Positions 1-5,725 are shown, counted from the first letter of the stretch. The stretch is DNA of 7,508 nucleotides from an uncultured Lysobacteraceae bacterium (GCA_946482585.1 CAMLSI010000257.1:1-7508), one strand, 5' to 3'. Numbers and translations: made by a program. Notes: a model not told the origin generated them from the sequence alone.

Positions 1-152
1 GGCACAAGTGGGTTCGGGGCTAGGCCTTAAGCGGCCAGAGCGTAGACGTCGTCGTTGGCGTCTGATTGTTTGCCGCTGGATTAACGAGGAAAGCTGCCCC
101 CTCGGCATGCACCCAACTATCTCACTACCCCCGTCGAAGCCGTGACACCCCC
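1..152 (-). ncRNA. ssrA: tmRNA (transfer-messenger RNA), 5' part, truncated by window edge
   Basis: Read on the minus strand from 152, the sequence begins GGGGGTGTCACGGCTTCGAC, the typical tmRNA 5' end (tRNA-like acceptor strand, then the TTCGAC block). It continues with a GGTGCATG.CGAGGGG block as in E. coli, where GAGG (103-100) can pair with CCTC (89-86) at the place of pseudoknot PK1. The tag frame follows: resume codon GCC at 59-57, then codons giving ANDDVYALAA, with TAA at 29-27. The E. coli tag is ANDENYALAA, so the length and the ALAA degron are kept. tmRNA is charged with alanine, enters stalled ribosomes with SmpB, and tags the nascent chain for proteolysis. The 3' part, including the CCA end, lies outside the window. 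smpB is on the same strand about 1 kb upstream. The 5' end at 152 is inferred from homology. No protein-coding reading of this stretch is credible. Confidence 0.95.
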
Positions 153-162
153 GGGGCTGGCG

Positions 163-168
163 ATGCTA
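163..168 (-). promoter_or_regulatory. Putative extended -10 promoter of ssrA
   Basis: On the minus strand TGCTAGCAT contains TAGCAT (4 of 6 matches to TATAAT) preceded by TG plus one base, the extended -10 form. It lies 10 bp ahead of the predicted tmRNA 5' end at 152, so a transcript would start at or just before the mature end. I see no good -35 element at 16-18 bp spacing. Seen by eye; start site inferred. Confidence 0.4.
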
Positions 169-300
169 GCACGTTGCCGGCACGCGTTGCGAAATGGCGA
201 CAGGCGGCGAGAATTCAAGCGCAGCGCGCCGTTGCGTCGTTCCCTCGTGGTCTGCCGGCCGGCTCGGGCAGGGTGGCAACGTCTGCGCCATTCGGATCAG

Positions 301-334
301 GTAGCGTGCGCTCGCGCCAGCGAGCGCACGCTAC
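301..334. repeat. Perfect 14-bp inverted repeat with 6-nt loop
   Basis: GTAGCGTGCGCTCG (301-314) and its exact reverse complement (321-334) flank CGCCAG. The hairpin lies about 100 bp downstream of the glycine-zipper gene's stop codon and about 150 bp before the ssrA 5' end. On the plus strand it is followed by GTCTTTT, as in an intrinsic terminator, but no plus-strand gene precedes it. On the minus strand, the direction of the flanking genes, no T run follows. It may be an imperfect terminator for the minus-strand transcript, a REP-like palindrome, or an RNA processing site. The rest of 153-431 shows nothing I can support as a gene. Confidence 0.7.
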
Positions 335-431
335 GTCTTTTCCCGCGCAAAACGCGCCGCGTCCTGCGGAATGGCGATCCGTCTCCAGCCGAGCCGCGGC
401 AGCCGGACCCCGGCTTTCCGGCGATTCCCGG

Positions 432-926
432 TCAGCGAACGACGCGTCGCCCCGTCGCTCGGTCCCATGCATCGCGAATCGCGGGTGACGCGCTGTCCCA
501 GCCCAGCGTCGACGCGTACGGCGTGTCGGCCCAGCGGCGCGCGAGTTCCGCTTCGCTGTCGCTCCAGCTGCGATCGCCGAATTCGTTGCGCGCTTCCCAG
601 CCGTAGCGATAGGCCGGCGCATAGACGGAGTAGGGTGCGTCCGCTGCGACGTACGGACGCGTGCGATAGGTTTCCTGCCAGTAGAGATCTTCGGCTGTCG
701 GATCGATAGCTTCGGCGACGCCCTTGCCGGCGAGGCCGCCGACGACCGCGCCCGCGGCGGCACCGACTGCCGTACCGATCGGGCCGGCCACCGTGCCGAT
801 CGCTGCGCCGGCGGCGGCACCTCCGGCCGCTGCGCCGAGGCCCGTGCCGACCGGATGCGCACCGGTGGCGCCGCTGATCGGATCGAGGTTGAGGTCGGTG
901 CTCTGGACTTTCTTCTGGGCCGTCAT
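432..926 (-). CDS. Glycine-zipper domain protein, function unknown
   Basis: Predicted 164-aa protein. After a short polar N-terminus comes DPISGATGAHPVGTG (15-29), then a small-residue stretch (about 27-70) rich in G/A at regular spacing (GAAAGGAAAGAAIG, GPIGTAVGAAAG), the pattern of a glycine zipper able to pack as paired membrane helices. The C-terminal half is soluble and rich in Y, W and acidic residues (DLYWQETYRTRPYV, YRYGWEA, a WDRATGR end). I recall this architecture from conserved hypothetical proteins of beta- and gammaproteobacteria; no function is established. There is no clear cleavable signal peptide. The ATG at 926 is chosen because GGAGA (938-934) sits 7 bp upstream and the family-like sequence starts here. 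The frame stays open further upstream to 1295, into smpB on the same strand, but that part looks non-coding. A sigma-54 type promoter precedes the gene, so expression may be conditional (nitrogen, stress or envelope signals; inference). Confidence 0.85.
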   Translation of the reverse strand: MTAQKKVQSTDLNLDPISGATGAHPVGTGLGAAAGGAAAGAAIGTVAGPIGTAVGAAAGAVVGGLAGKGVAEAIDPTAEDLYWQETYRTRPYVAADAPYSVYAPAYRYGWEARNEFGDRSWSDSEAELARRWADTPYASTLGWDSASPAIRDAWDRATGRRVVR

Positions 927-973
927 GGCGAGGTCTCCGGATGAACGCTGCGGATTGCAGGCTTCCGGTTTCG

Positions 974-989
974 CGCAAGCGCTGTGCCA
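974..989 (-). promoter_or_regulatory. Sigma-54 (RpoN) type -24/-12 promoter
   Basis: The minus strand reads TGGCACAGCGCTTGCG. This matches the sigma-54 consensus TGGCAC-N5-TTGC at all ten fixed positions, with exactly 10 bp between the GG and GC dinucleotides. A start site about 12 bp downstream of GC would fall near 963, giving a leader of about 37 nt before the glycine-zipper ATG at 926. Sigma-54 promoters need an enhancer-binding activator. Upstream (1037-1085) there are three GTGCCG copies, and at 1130-1142 a short palindrome (CGGCGAATCGCCG). Whether either is an activator site is unknown. Confidence 0.6.
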
Positions 990-1156
990 CGCGATGCGCA
1001 TGCGACGTGAAGCATCCCGGGACGACGGCAGCCGTTGTGCCGTGCGCGTTCGTTGCTTCGTGGCAGGACGGTGCCGGTCGTGCCGGCATTGGCGCCGCGC
1101 GTCAACTTGCACGACGCGGCGAACGGATACGGCGAATCGCCGGGCGATGCGGATCG

Positions 1157-1657
1157 CTAGGCGTCGCGATTGTGCGAACGCAGGGTGCGCTGCTTCTCGC
1201 GGTTCCAGTCGCGTTCCTTCTCGGTCTCGCGCTTGTCGTGTTCCTGCTTGCCGCGCGCGAGGCCGATCTCGACCTTGACGCGATTGTTCTTCCAATACAG
1301 CGCGGTCGGGATCAGCGTGTAGCCCTTGCGCTCGACGGCGCCGATGAGCTTGTCGATCTCCTCGCGATGGAGTAGCAGCTTGCGTGTGCGGCGGTCGTCG
1401 GCGACGACGTGCGTCGAGGCCTGGATCAGCGGCGTGATCTGCGCGCCGAACAGATAGAGCTCGCCGGCCTTGATCAGCGCGTAGGCGTCGCCGAAGTTGA
1501 TGCGCCCGGCACGGATGCTCTTGACTTCCCAGCCCTGCAGCGCAAGGCCGGCCTCGTAGCGATCGTCGATGTGATAGTCGTGGCGCGCGCGTTTGTTCAG
1601 CGCGATCGTGCCGCCGCCGTCCTTGCCGTTCTTCTTGTTGTCCTTGGGCTTGGCCAT
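1157..1657 (-). CDS. smpB: SmpB, tmRNA-binding protein (SsrA-binding protein)
   Basis: 166-aa protein matching SmpB throughout. It has a lysine-rich N-terminal tail, then [10 protein letters not shown] (21-30), [11 protein letters not shown] (42-52), the [11 protein letters not shown] strand (64-74), [11 protein letters not shown] (88-98), [12 protein letters not shown] (111-122) and the basic tail [17 protein letters not shown] (141-157). SmpB forms an OB-like beta barrel that binds the tRNA-like part of tmRNA. Its C-terminal tail reaches into the empty mRNA channel of stalled ribosomes, so that alanyl-tmRNA is accepted and trans-translation starts. Its partner ssrA is encoded downstream on the same strand. 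The ATG at 1657 gives the usual MAKPK-type start, although the ribosome binding site is weak (GGCGGA about 12 bp away). The N-terminal tail is slightly longer than in E. coli SmpB (160 aa in total). Divergent from ratA. Confidence 0.97.
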   Translation of the reverse strand: MAKPKDNKKNGKDGGGTIALNKRARHDYHIDDRYEAGLALQGWEVKSIRAGRINFGDAYALIKAGELYLFGAQITPLIQASTHVVADDRRTRKLLLHREEIDKLIGAVERKGYTLIPTALYWKNNRVKVEIGLARGKQEHDKRETEKERDWNREKQRTLRSHNRDA

Positions 1658-1663
1658 CTTGGG

Positions 1664-1669
1664 TAGAAT
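1664..1669 (+). promoter_or_regulatory. Putative -10 box for ratA-ratB
   Basis: TAGAAT (5 of 6 matches to TATAAT) lies in the smpB-ratA divergent gap, just upstream of the smpB start. The -35 match is poor (TTGTCC at 1638-1643 would need a 20-bp spacer). A transcript starting near 1676 would have a leader of about 125 nt before ratA. Tentative. Confidence 0.3.
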
Positions 1670-1789
1670 CCGCCGCGCGCCTCCGCGGAAGCGCGAAAAG
1701 TTGAGGGGGTTACGGTCCTCGACATGCGCCTTGACGGCACCCGTTCAAGTCGGAGCGACGGCGGACCGTTCGTCGACCGGTCCGTATTC

Positions 1790-1794
1790 GAGAG
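1790..1794 (+). promoter_or_regulatory. Ribosome binding site that selects the ratA TTG start
   Basis: GAGAG is followed by a 7-nt spacer to the TTG at 1802. The only upstream ATG in frame (1724) has its purine run (GAGGGGG, 1703-1709) 14 nt away, too far for normal initiation, and would add 26 residues absent from RatA homologues. Confidence 0.5.
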
Positions 1795-1801
1795 TCCCGC
1801 A

Positions 1802-2233
1802 TTGATCCAGATACGACGCAGCGCCCTGGTGCGCTACAGCCCGGGCCAGATGTTCGATCTCGTCAACGACATCGAAGCATACCCCAGGCGTTTCACTTGG
1901 TGCGCCGCCGCGGAGATCCTCGAGCGTGAGGAGACCCTGTTGACGGCGCGGCTCGAAGTCCGAATCGCGGGCATGACGCAGCGCTTCACGACACGCAATA
2001 CGCTCGATCGCCCCGAACGCATCGACATGGCGCTCGTGGAGGGGCCGTTCCGCACGCTGAGCGGAGGCTGGAGCTTCGCGCCGCTCGGCGAAGAGGGGTG
2101 CAAGATCTCGCTGGGACTGGATTTCGAGTATTCGGGCGCACTGATCGGCCCGGCGCTGCGCATGGGGTTCCAGGGGCTCGCCGATCGCATGGTCGACGAG
2201 TTCGTACGTGTGGCGAGACGGGTCTATGGCTGA
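1802..2233 (+). CDS. ratA: RatA-like protein (START/Coq10-type lipid- or ribosome-binding fold)
   Basis: 143 aa from a TTG start. The sequence follows E. coli RatA: IRRSALVRYSPGQMFDLVND, then YP (E. coli YPQFLPGC; here YPRRFTWC), AGMTQRFTTRN, VEGPFRTLSGGWSF (GPFKKLIGGWKF in E. coli), CKISLGLDFEY and a C-terminal helix with MVDEFVRVARRVYG. The family has the START-like helix-grip fold shared with mitochondrial Coq10, a ubiquinone-binding protein. In E. coli, RatA was reported to bind the 50S subunit and block subunit association, acting as a toxin; whether that is its main role, or whether it is a quinone chaperone, is unsettled. The TTG start fits both the ribosome binding site and the homologue N-terminus; an ATG at 1724 would give 169 aa. 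The stop overlaps the ratB start by 8 nt, so the two are translationally coupled. Divergent from smpB. Confidence 0.9.
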   Translation: MIQIRRSALVRYSPGQMFDLVNDIEAYPRRFTWCAAAEILEREETLLTARLEVRIAGMTQRFTTRNTLDRPERIDMALVEGPFRTLSGGWSFAPLGEEGCKISLGLDFEYSGALIGPALRMGFQGLADRMVDEFVRVARRVYG

Positions 2234-2516
2234 TCGCATCAGAGTCGAAGTCGCATATGTCGAACCGGGGCGCCAGTTCCTGCAGGTGCTGACGTTGCCA
2301 GTGGGCTCGACCGTCGGCGATGCGACGGCGGCGTCCGATCTGCAGCGCGATTTTCCGGACCTCGAGATCGCCGCGGCACGCGTCGGCGTGTTCAGCCGCC
2401 CGGCGACACGCGATACGCCGCTGCGCGACGGCGACCGCGTGGAGATCTACCGTGCGCTGATCGCGAATCCGAAAGAAGTGCGGCGCCAGCGCGCGGTCAG
2501 GACCGCGAAGACGTGA
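2226..2516 (+). CDS. ratB: RatB / RnfH family protein (ubiquitin-like fold)
   Basis: 96 aa, the same length as E. coli RatB (RnfH, UPF0125). The N-terminus MADRIRVEVAYVEPGRQFLQ matches the family start (IAVEVAYALPEKQYLQ in E. coli). The C-terminal half has the strongest signature: VGVFSRPATRDTPLRDGDRVEIYR (53-76), then LIANPKEVRRQRA (78-90). The fold is the beta-grasp (ThiS/MoaD-like) type but it lacks a terminal Gly-Gly, so it is not an obvious sulfur carrier. Function is unknown; despite its genetic pairing with RatA, no antitoxin activity is established for it. The ATG at 2226 is preferred over an in-frame ATG at 2208 because it matches homologues and overlaps the ratA stop by 8 nt. The gene ends 12 nt before the convergent bamE stop. 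Confidence 0.93.
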   Translation: MADRIRVEVAYVEPGRQFLQVLTLPVGSTVGDATAASDLQRDFPDLEIAAARVGVFSRPATRDTPLRDGDRVEIYRALIANPKEVRRQRAVRTAKT

Positions 2517-2528
2517 GGTGTCGCCGGA

Positions 2529-2942
2529 TCAGCCGCGACCGCCGCGCTTCTTGTCGTCCGGGCGCTTCTCGTCCGGGAATTCGACGCGGTACTTCTTCGC
2601 GTCCTTGATGAGCTGCTGCGGATCTTCGGGGAAGTAATCGCCTTCGATGCGCGCGAGTGCGTCGTTCTCGAAGGTCAGGCTGAGGTTCTTGGTGGTGATC
2701 TTGCCGCCACGGCGCTGGATCGACGAAACATAGTCCCAGCGGTCGCTCTCGAACGGGCTCGTCAGCGACGGCGTTCCGAGCAGCAGCGTGACCTGGCGCT
2801 TGGTCATGCCCGGCTTGAGCTGATCGACGATGGGCTTGGAAAGCAGGCTGCCCTGTTGCACGTCCGGCCGGTAGATGATGCCGCAGCCGCCGAGGGCGAA
2901 GGCGAGGCCAAGTACGGACAGGGAGCGGGTGTAACGCGTCAT
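2529..2942 (-). CDS. bamE: BamE (SmpA/OmlA), lipoprotein of the outer-membrane protein assembly complex
   Basis: 137-aa precursor. It has a lipoprotein signal (MTRYTRSLSVLGLAFALGGC) with lipobox LGGC and lipidated Cys20. The family core follows: YRPDVQQGSLL (24-34), LKPGMTKRQVTLLLGTPSL (42-60), SPFESDRWDYV (62-72) and LSLTFENDALARIEGD (87-102). BamE is anchored in the inner leaflet of the outer membrane and stabilises the BamA-BamD contact during beta-barrel insertion. Compared with E. coli BamE (113 aa) there is a C-terminal extension (about 109-137) ending in a K/R/D/G-rich tail, as in longer Pseudomonas/Xanthomonas-type OmlA proteins. The ATG at 2942 gives the correct signal peptide; the frame is open to 3089 but that addition would bury the signal. 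GGAT (2955-2952) is a weak ribosome binding site. A TATCAT -10-like box lies at 2980-2975 with no good -35. Divergent from fur. Confidence 0.95.
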   Translation of the reverse strand: MTRYTRSLSVLGLAFALGGCGIIYRPDVQQGSLLSKPIVDQLKPGMTKRQVTLLLGTPSLTSPFESDRWDYVSSIQRRGGKITTKNLSLTFENDALARIEGDYFPEDPQQLIKDAKKYRVEFPDEKRPDDKKRGGRG

Positions 2943-3118
2943 CGCAACGATCCGATCAGTCAGCAAGGGGCCGGATGATACACTAGCGCCGCCAAACGGC
3001 CGGCCCGCAGCGGCAGTGCCGCAGTTCCACGCCGCGCCGTACCGCTTGGACTCCGGACCTTGATTTGCAAGGATTCCGCTTCCGGCCACCGCGACTCAGG
3101 CAGCCCGCAACGTGAATA

Positions 3119-3133
3119 GCCCCGAAACGGGGC
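3119..3133 (+). repeat. Short perfect hairpin in the fur leader
   Basis: GCCCCG-AAA-CGGGGC forms a 6-bp all-GC stem with a 3-nt loop, 45 nt upstream of the fur ATG. No T run follows, so it is not a terminator. It may shape the fur mRNA leader. A 13-bp palindrome with a single central base (GCGGCAGTGCCGC, 3010-3022) lies in the same bamE-fur gap. I could not find a convincing fur promoter or Fur box in 2943-3178. Confidence 0.4.
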
Positions 3134-3178
3134 CGAACCATCGCGCCGCCGCCGCCCGCGCCACACAAGGAGACATAC

Positions 3179-3586
3179 ATGGAGTCGCAGGATCTGCGCA
3201 AAGTCGGACTGAAGGTCACGCATCCTCGCGTCCGCATCCTGGGCATTCTCGAGGACTCGGATGGCAGGCACCTCACGGCCGAAGACATCTACCGCGAACT
3301 GCTCGCGCACGAGGACGACATCGGACTGGCAACGGTCTATCGCGTGCTCACCCAGTTCGAAGCCGCCGGCCTCGTGCTCAAGCACAATTTCGAAGGCGGG
3401 CAGGCCGTCTACGAACTCGATCGCGGCAAGCATCACGATCACATGGTCGATCTCGAGTCCGGCAAGGTCATCGAGTTCACGAGCGAAGAAATCGAGCGCC
3501 TGCAGAGAGAAATCGCCGACAAGCACGGCTACGTCATCGAGGAACACAGCCTCGTGCTCTACGTGCGGCCCAAGCGCAAGCGCTGA
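3179..3586 (+). CDS. fur: Fur, ferric uptake regulator (cysteine-free variant)
   Basis: 135 aa, aligning end to end with Fur. The N-terminal winged helix has LRKVGLKVTHPRVRIL (6-21), AEDIYRELL and the recognition region IGLATVYRVLTQFEAAGLV (48-66). The dimerisation domain has HNFEGGQAVYEL (69-80) and HHDH (85-88). Ligands known from E. coli Fur are all present two positions earlier: His31, Glu79, His86 and His88 in one site; His85, Asp87, Glu106 and His123 in the other. The structural-zinc cysteines of E. coli Fur (CxxC, 93/96) are replaced by Asp91 and Ser94, and the protein has no cysteine. Fur binds Fe(II) and represses iron acquisition genes. A strong AAGGAG (3167-3172) 6 nt before the ATG fixes the start. 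Divergent from bamE, as in Pseudomonas. The basic end PKRKR also resembles short Pseudomonas/Xanthomonas Fur proteins. Zur and PerR are less likely given the close match to Fur. Confidence 0.96.
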   Translation: MESQDLRKVGLKVTHPRVRILGILEDSDGRHLTAEDIYRELLAHEDDIGLATVYRVLTQFEAAGLVLKHNFEGGQAVYELDRGKHHDHMVDLESGKVIEFTSEEIERLQREIADKHGYVIEEHSLVLYVRPKRKR

Positions 3587-3645
3587 CCGGTCTGTCGGCG
3601 TCGCGGTGGGCGAAGCGCACCGCAACGACGTTACGCGACGACACG

Positions 3646-3681
3646 AAGAACCCCTGCCAGATCGCTCCGGCAGGGGTTCTT
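3646..3681. terminator. Bidirectional intrinsic terminator between fur and btaB
   Basis: AAGAACCCCTGCC (3646-3658) pairs perfectly with GGCAGGGGTTCTT (3669-3681) around a 10-nt loop. A T run closes the stem on both strands (TTCTTT on plus, TTCTTCG on minus). It lies 60 bp after the fur stop and 60 bp after the btaB stop, so it can end both convergent transcripts. Confidence 0.9.
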
Positions 3682-3740
3682 TCGTTGGGGACGACGATCC
3701 GGTGCCGAGTCCCGCCGCGCGGCGCCAGCCGCCGAACATG

Positions 3741-4484
3741 TCAGTCCCGCAGCGGCTTGCGCCCGACGAAGCGATAGTAGGGCACGCGCAGCAGCGGCAG
3801 ATAGGGCACTGCCGCATCGGCTTCGACGACGGTGTGCTGCGGCATGCGCTCGCGCAGCAGCGGCAGGTGTGCCGGATGCGGGTGCACGCCGTCGTGGCTG
3901 AACCATTTCGGCCAGAACCAGCGCGTCAGCGCGCCATGGCGCCGCAGTCCCAGTGCCGGCCTCGCTTCGCTCACGTAGAAATCGACGATGCCGAGGAGCC
4001 CGCCGGGCTTGAGCATCGCGAGCGCGTTGTCGATCGCGGCGAGCCAGTCGGGAATCATCGTCAGCGCGTAGGAAAGATAGACGCAGTCGACGAGGCCCTG
4101 CGGGCGCCAGCGTGTCGCGTCGGCCTGTATGACTTCGAGTTGCGGCCGGCCGTCGGTGCGGGCTCGTGCGCGCTCGATCAGCGCCGGACAGAGGTCGACG
4201 AGCTGCAGGCGCGAAATGCGTTCCCACTGTGCGTCGCTGAAGAAATCGAGATTGCGTCCGGTGCCGCCGCCGAGTTCGACGACACGGGCGCCGCGCGGCA
4301 GTTCCAGGCTCCGCAGCAGTTCGCGCCGTCCCTGCAGCAGGCGCTCGCGGAACGCATCGTAGTGCGCCGCCTGCGGCGCGTAGAACGCCTGCAGTCGCTG
4401 CTCGTGCGTCGCATTGCGCGGCATGCCGCGCAACAGGCTCAACAGCACGCCGGCATCGGCGCGCAGTGCATCAAGCCGGCGCAT
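3741..4484 (-). CDS. btaB: BtaB-like SAM-dependent N-methyltransferase (betaine lipid synthesis)
   Basis: 247-aa class I methyltransferase. Motif I is VVELGGGTGRN (68-78) with acidic Asp97 (QLVDLCP) after it. ADATRW (121-126) marks the adenine-side loop, and YALTMIPDW (139-147) plus LKPGGLLGIVDFY (158-170) form the later strands. The C-terminal part, with WFWPKWFSHDGVHPHP (189-204), looks substrate-specific. In Rhodobacter, BtaB methylates diacylglyceryl-homoserine three times to the betaine lipid DGTS. The assignment to BtaB rather than a generic methyltransferase rests mainly on the 14-bp overlap with the preceding btaA, a conserved pairing. The protein is somewhat longer than I recall for Rhodobacter BtaB (about 210 aa) because of the N-terminal 30 residues. 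The ATG at 4484 has no strong ribosome binding site, which fits translational coupling; Met21 is an alternative start. Confidence 0.85.
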   Translation of the reverse strand: MRRLDALRADAGVLLSLLRGMPRNATHEQRLQAFYAPQAAHYDAFRERLLQGRRELLRSLELPRGARVVELGGGTGRNLDFFSDAQWERISRLQLVDLCPALIERARARTDGRPQLEVIQADATRWRPQGLVDCVYLSYALTMIPDWLAAIDNALAMLKPGGLLGIVDFYVSEARPALGLRRHGALTRWFWPKWFSHDGVHPHPAHLPLLRERMPQHTVVEADAAVPYLPLLRVPYYRFVGRKPLRD

Positions 4485-5664
4485 CGGCGATCACGAAGCC
4501 GGCATAGGTGTGCACGCGATCATTGCGCGCGAGCGTTTGCGCGAGCTCGTCGCGGAACGCGAGCACTTCGCGCAGCGGACGCCGCTCGCTGCCGACGCGC
4601 AGGCTGTCGAGATAGGCCGGACGCTCGTGCGCGCTGCGCAGCAGGATGCGCGCACCGGGCGCGGCGCGCTGCAGGATCGCGTCCCATTCGTCGGCGAGCG
4701 CCTGCGGGTGATAGCTGCTCATCCAGTCCATGTGATCGAGCAGCACGAAGCGCGTGATCGATTCGTCGTGCGCGCGCAGGAATTCGGTCACCGTCGTCGT
4801 GTGCGGCACGATCGCGTCGACGCGACCGGCCTTGAGCGCGGCGAAGTTGTCGGGCTTGAGGTATTCCGGACAGCAGTCGCGGCGATAGCGGCCGGCGACA
4901 TAGACGTGCCAGAAATAGTTGTCGCCGACGGGCAGCTGGCGGAACACGTATTGCACCGCCTCGCGGATGAAACCGGCGATGCCGCCTGCATGCTGCGCCT
5001 CGACGAGCTTGCGCTGCGGATACGGCACGCCGAGCAGGCTCATGACGAACTGCTGCGACAGCAGCCAGTTCAGCGGGCGGTTCCACATCAGCGGCGCGAC
5101 CCGGTCGTCGTAGATCACGCGCTGCTCGGACAGGTCGCGTGCCTGGAACAGGGCGGTCAGCGCGTGATTGAGGCGCGGCCTCAGGCGGAAATAGGCGCGG
5201 CAGGCGCGCGCGACGATTCCCGAGAGCCCGTGGAAATAGAAGCTGCCGCGGGGGTTCGCGAACCAGTCCCAGTGCTTGTCCCACCACTGCTGCGCGAACG
5301 GGCTCAGTTCGGCGCGGAGCCGGGTCTGGTAGAGCCGGCGGAAGTCGGCGTGATAGCCCTCGCCGAACACGGCGAAGAAATCGTCAAACTCGAGCCGACG
5401 GATGCCGGCGATCTTGAGTTCGAGCAGCGCGGTCTGGCGCGGATTGGCGTCGACCGCGTGCACGCGGCGCGGTCCCGCGATCGCGTAGTCGAGCGCATTG
5501 CAGCCGGCGCTCGTGATCACGAGCACGCTGTCGTCGGGGCCCAGGTGCAACGCCTGGCGGTCGACCGCGGGATCTTCCCAGCAGGCGTTGTAGACCAGGT
5601 TGCGCGAATAGATGACGTCGAACAGGCGCTGGTCGATGCGGTCGCGGAAGCTGGGCGTGTCCAT
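4471..5664 (-). CDS. btaA: BtaA: S-adenosylmethionine:diacylglycerol 3-amino-3-carboxypropyltransferase (DUF3419)
   Basis: 397 aa, close to Rhodobacter BtaA (about 415 aa). Signature blocks are YNACWEDP (25-32), the SAM-binding loop ITSAGCNALDYA (50-61) followed by VHAVDANPRQ (68-77), NYFWHVYVAGRY (249-260), LLDHMDWM (308-315) and LRSAHERPAYL (342-352). BtaA moves the 3-amino-3-carboxypropyl group of SAM onto diacylglycerol to make diacylglyceryl-homoserine, the first step to the phosphorus-free lipid DGTS. It acts at the inner membrane on diacylglycerol, which comes from lipid turnover. Homologues occur in alphaproteobacteria, and fused to BtaB in algal BTA1. The ATG at 5664 gives the expected N-terminus, although the ribosome binding site is weak. 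First gene of a two-gene operon with btaB, preceded by a Pho box-like site, so phosphate starvation is the likely inducer. Some DUF3419 proteins are uncharacterised, but the adjacent methyltransferase favours BtaA. Confidence 0.9.
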   Translation of the reverse strand: MDTPSFRDRIDQRLFDVIYSRNLVYNACWEDPAVDRQALHLGPDDSVLVITSAGCNALDYAIAGPRRVHAVDANPRQTALLELKIAGIRRLEFDDFFAVFGEGYHADFRRLYQTRLRAELSPFAQQWWDKHWDWFANPRGSFYFHGLSGIVARACRAYFRLRPRLNHALTALFQARDLSEQRVIYDDRVAPLMWNRPLNWLLSQQFVMSLLGVPYPQRKLVEAQHAGGIAGFIREAVQYVFRQLPVGDNYFWHVYVAGRYRRDCCPEYLKPDNFAALKAGRVDAIVPHTTTVTEFLRAHDESITRFVLLDHMDWMSSYHPQALADEWDAILQRAAPGARILLRSAHERPAYLDSLRVGSERRPLREVLAFRDELAQTLARNDRVHTYAGFVIADAPA

Positions 5665-5691
5665 GGCGGTTCGCTGCGGTGGCTGGCGCGC

Positions 5692-5697
5692 ACGCTA
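5692..5697 (-). promoter_or_regulatory. Putative -10 box of btaA
   Basis: TAGCGT (3 of 6 matches to TATAAT) starts exactly 10 nt after the Pho box-like site. I recall the same spacing at E. coli phoA, where the Pho box replaces the -35 element. A weak box of this kind is normal for activator-dependent promoters. TACTAG (5700-5695) is an alternative. Confidence 0.3.
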
Positions 5698-5707
5698 GTA
5701 CGCGGCG

Positions 5708-5725
5708 ATGACAGCGCCGTGACTG
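5708..5725 (-). promoter_or_regulatory. Pho box-like PhoB site upstream of btaA
   Basis: The minus strand reads CAGTCAC-GGCG-CTGTCAT: two 7-mers separated by 4 nt, the exact 7+4+7 layout of a Pho box (CTGTCAT-N4-CTGTCAT). The second 7-mer is perfect and the first matches 5 of 7. The site ends 43 nt before the btaA ATG. It fits regulation of betaine lipid genes by PhoB, as established in Sinorhizobium. Confidence 0.6.

Noticed and set aside
142..606. Plus-strand open frame across the ssrA-glycine-zipper gap
   Set aside because: It overlaps the tmRNA promoter and the 3' end of the glycine-zipper gene in antisense, and is arginine-rich with no motif.
1730..1749. CTTGA-N10-TCAAG dyad with TTGACG (5 of 6 to a -35) in the smpB-ratA gap
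   Set aside because: No -10 box at 16-18 bp downstream. The arms are only 5 bp, so it is likely chance.
2975..2984. GATGATAC-like sequence as a Fur box in the bamE-fur gap
   Set aside because: It matches only a fragment of the GATAATGAT repeats; not enough for a 19-bp Fur box.
3261..4757. Long plus-strand open frame (498 codons)
   Set aside because: It runs through fur in another frame and antisense to btaB and btaA. Its composition is R/A/S-rich without any motif, while the overlapped frames match known families.
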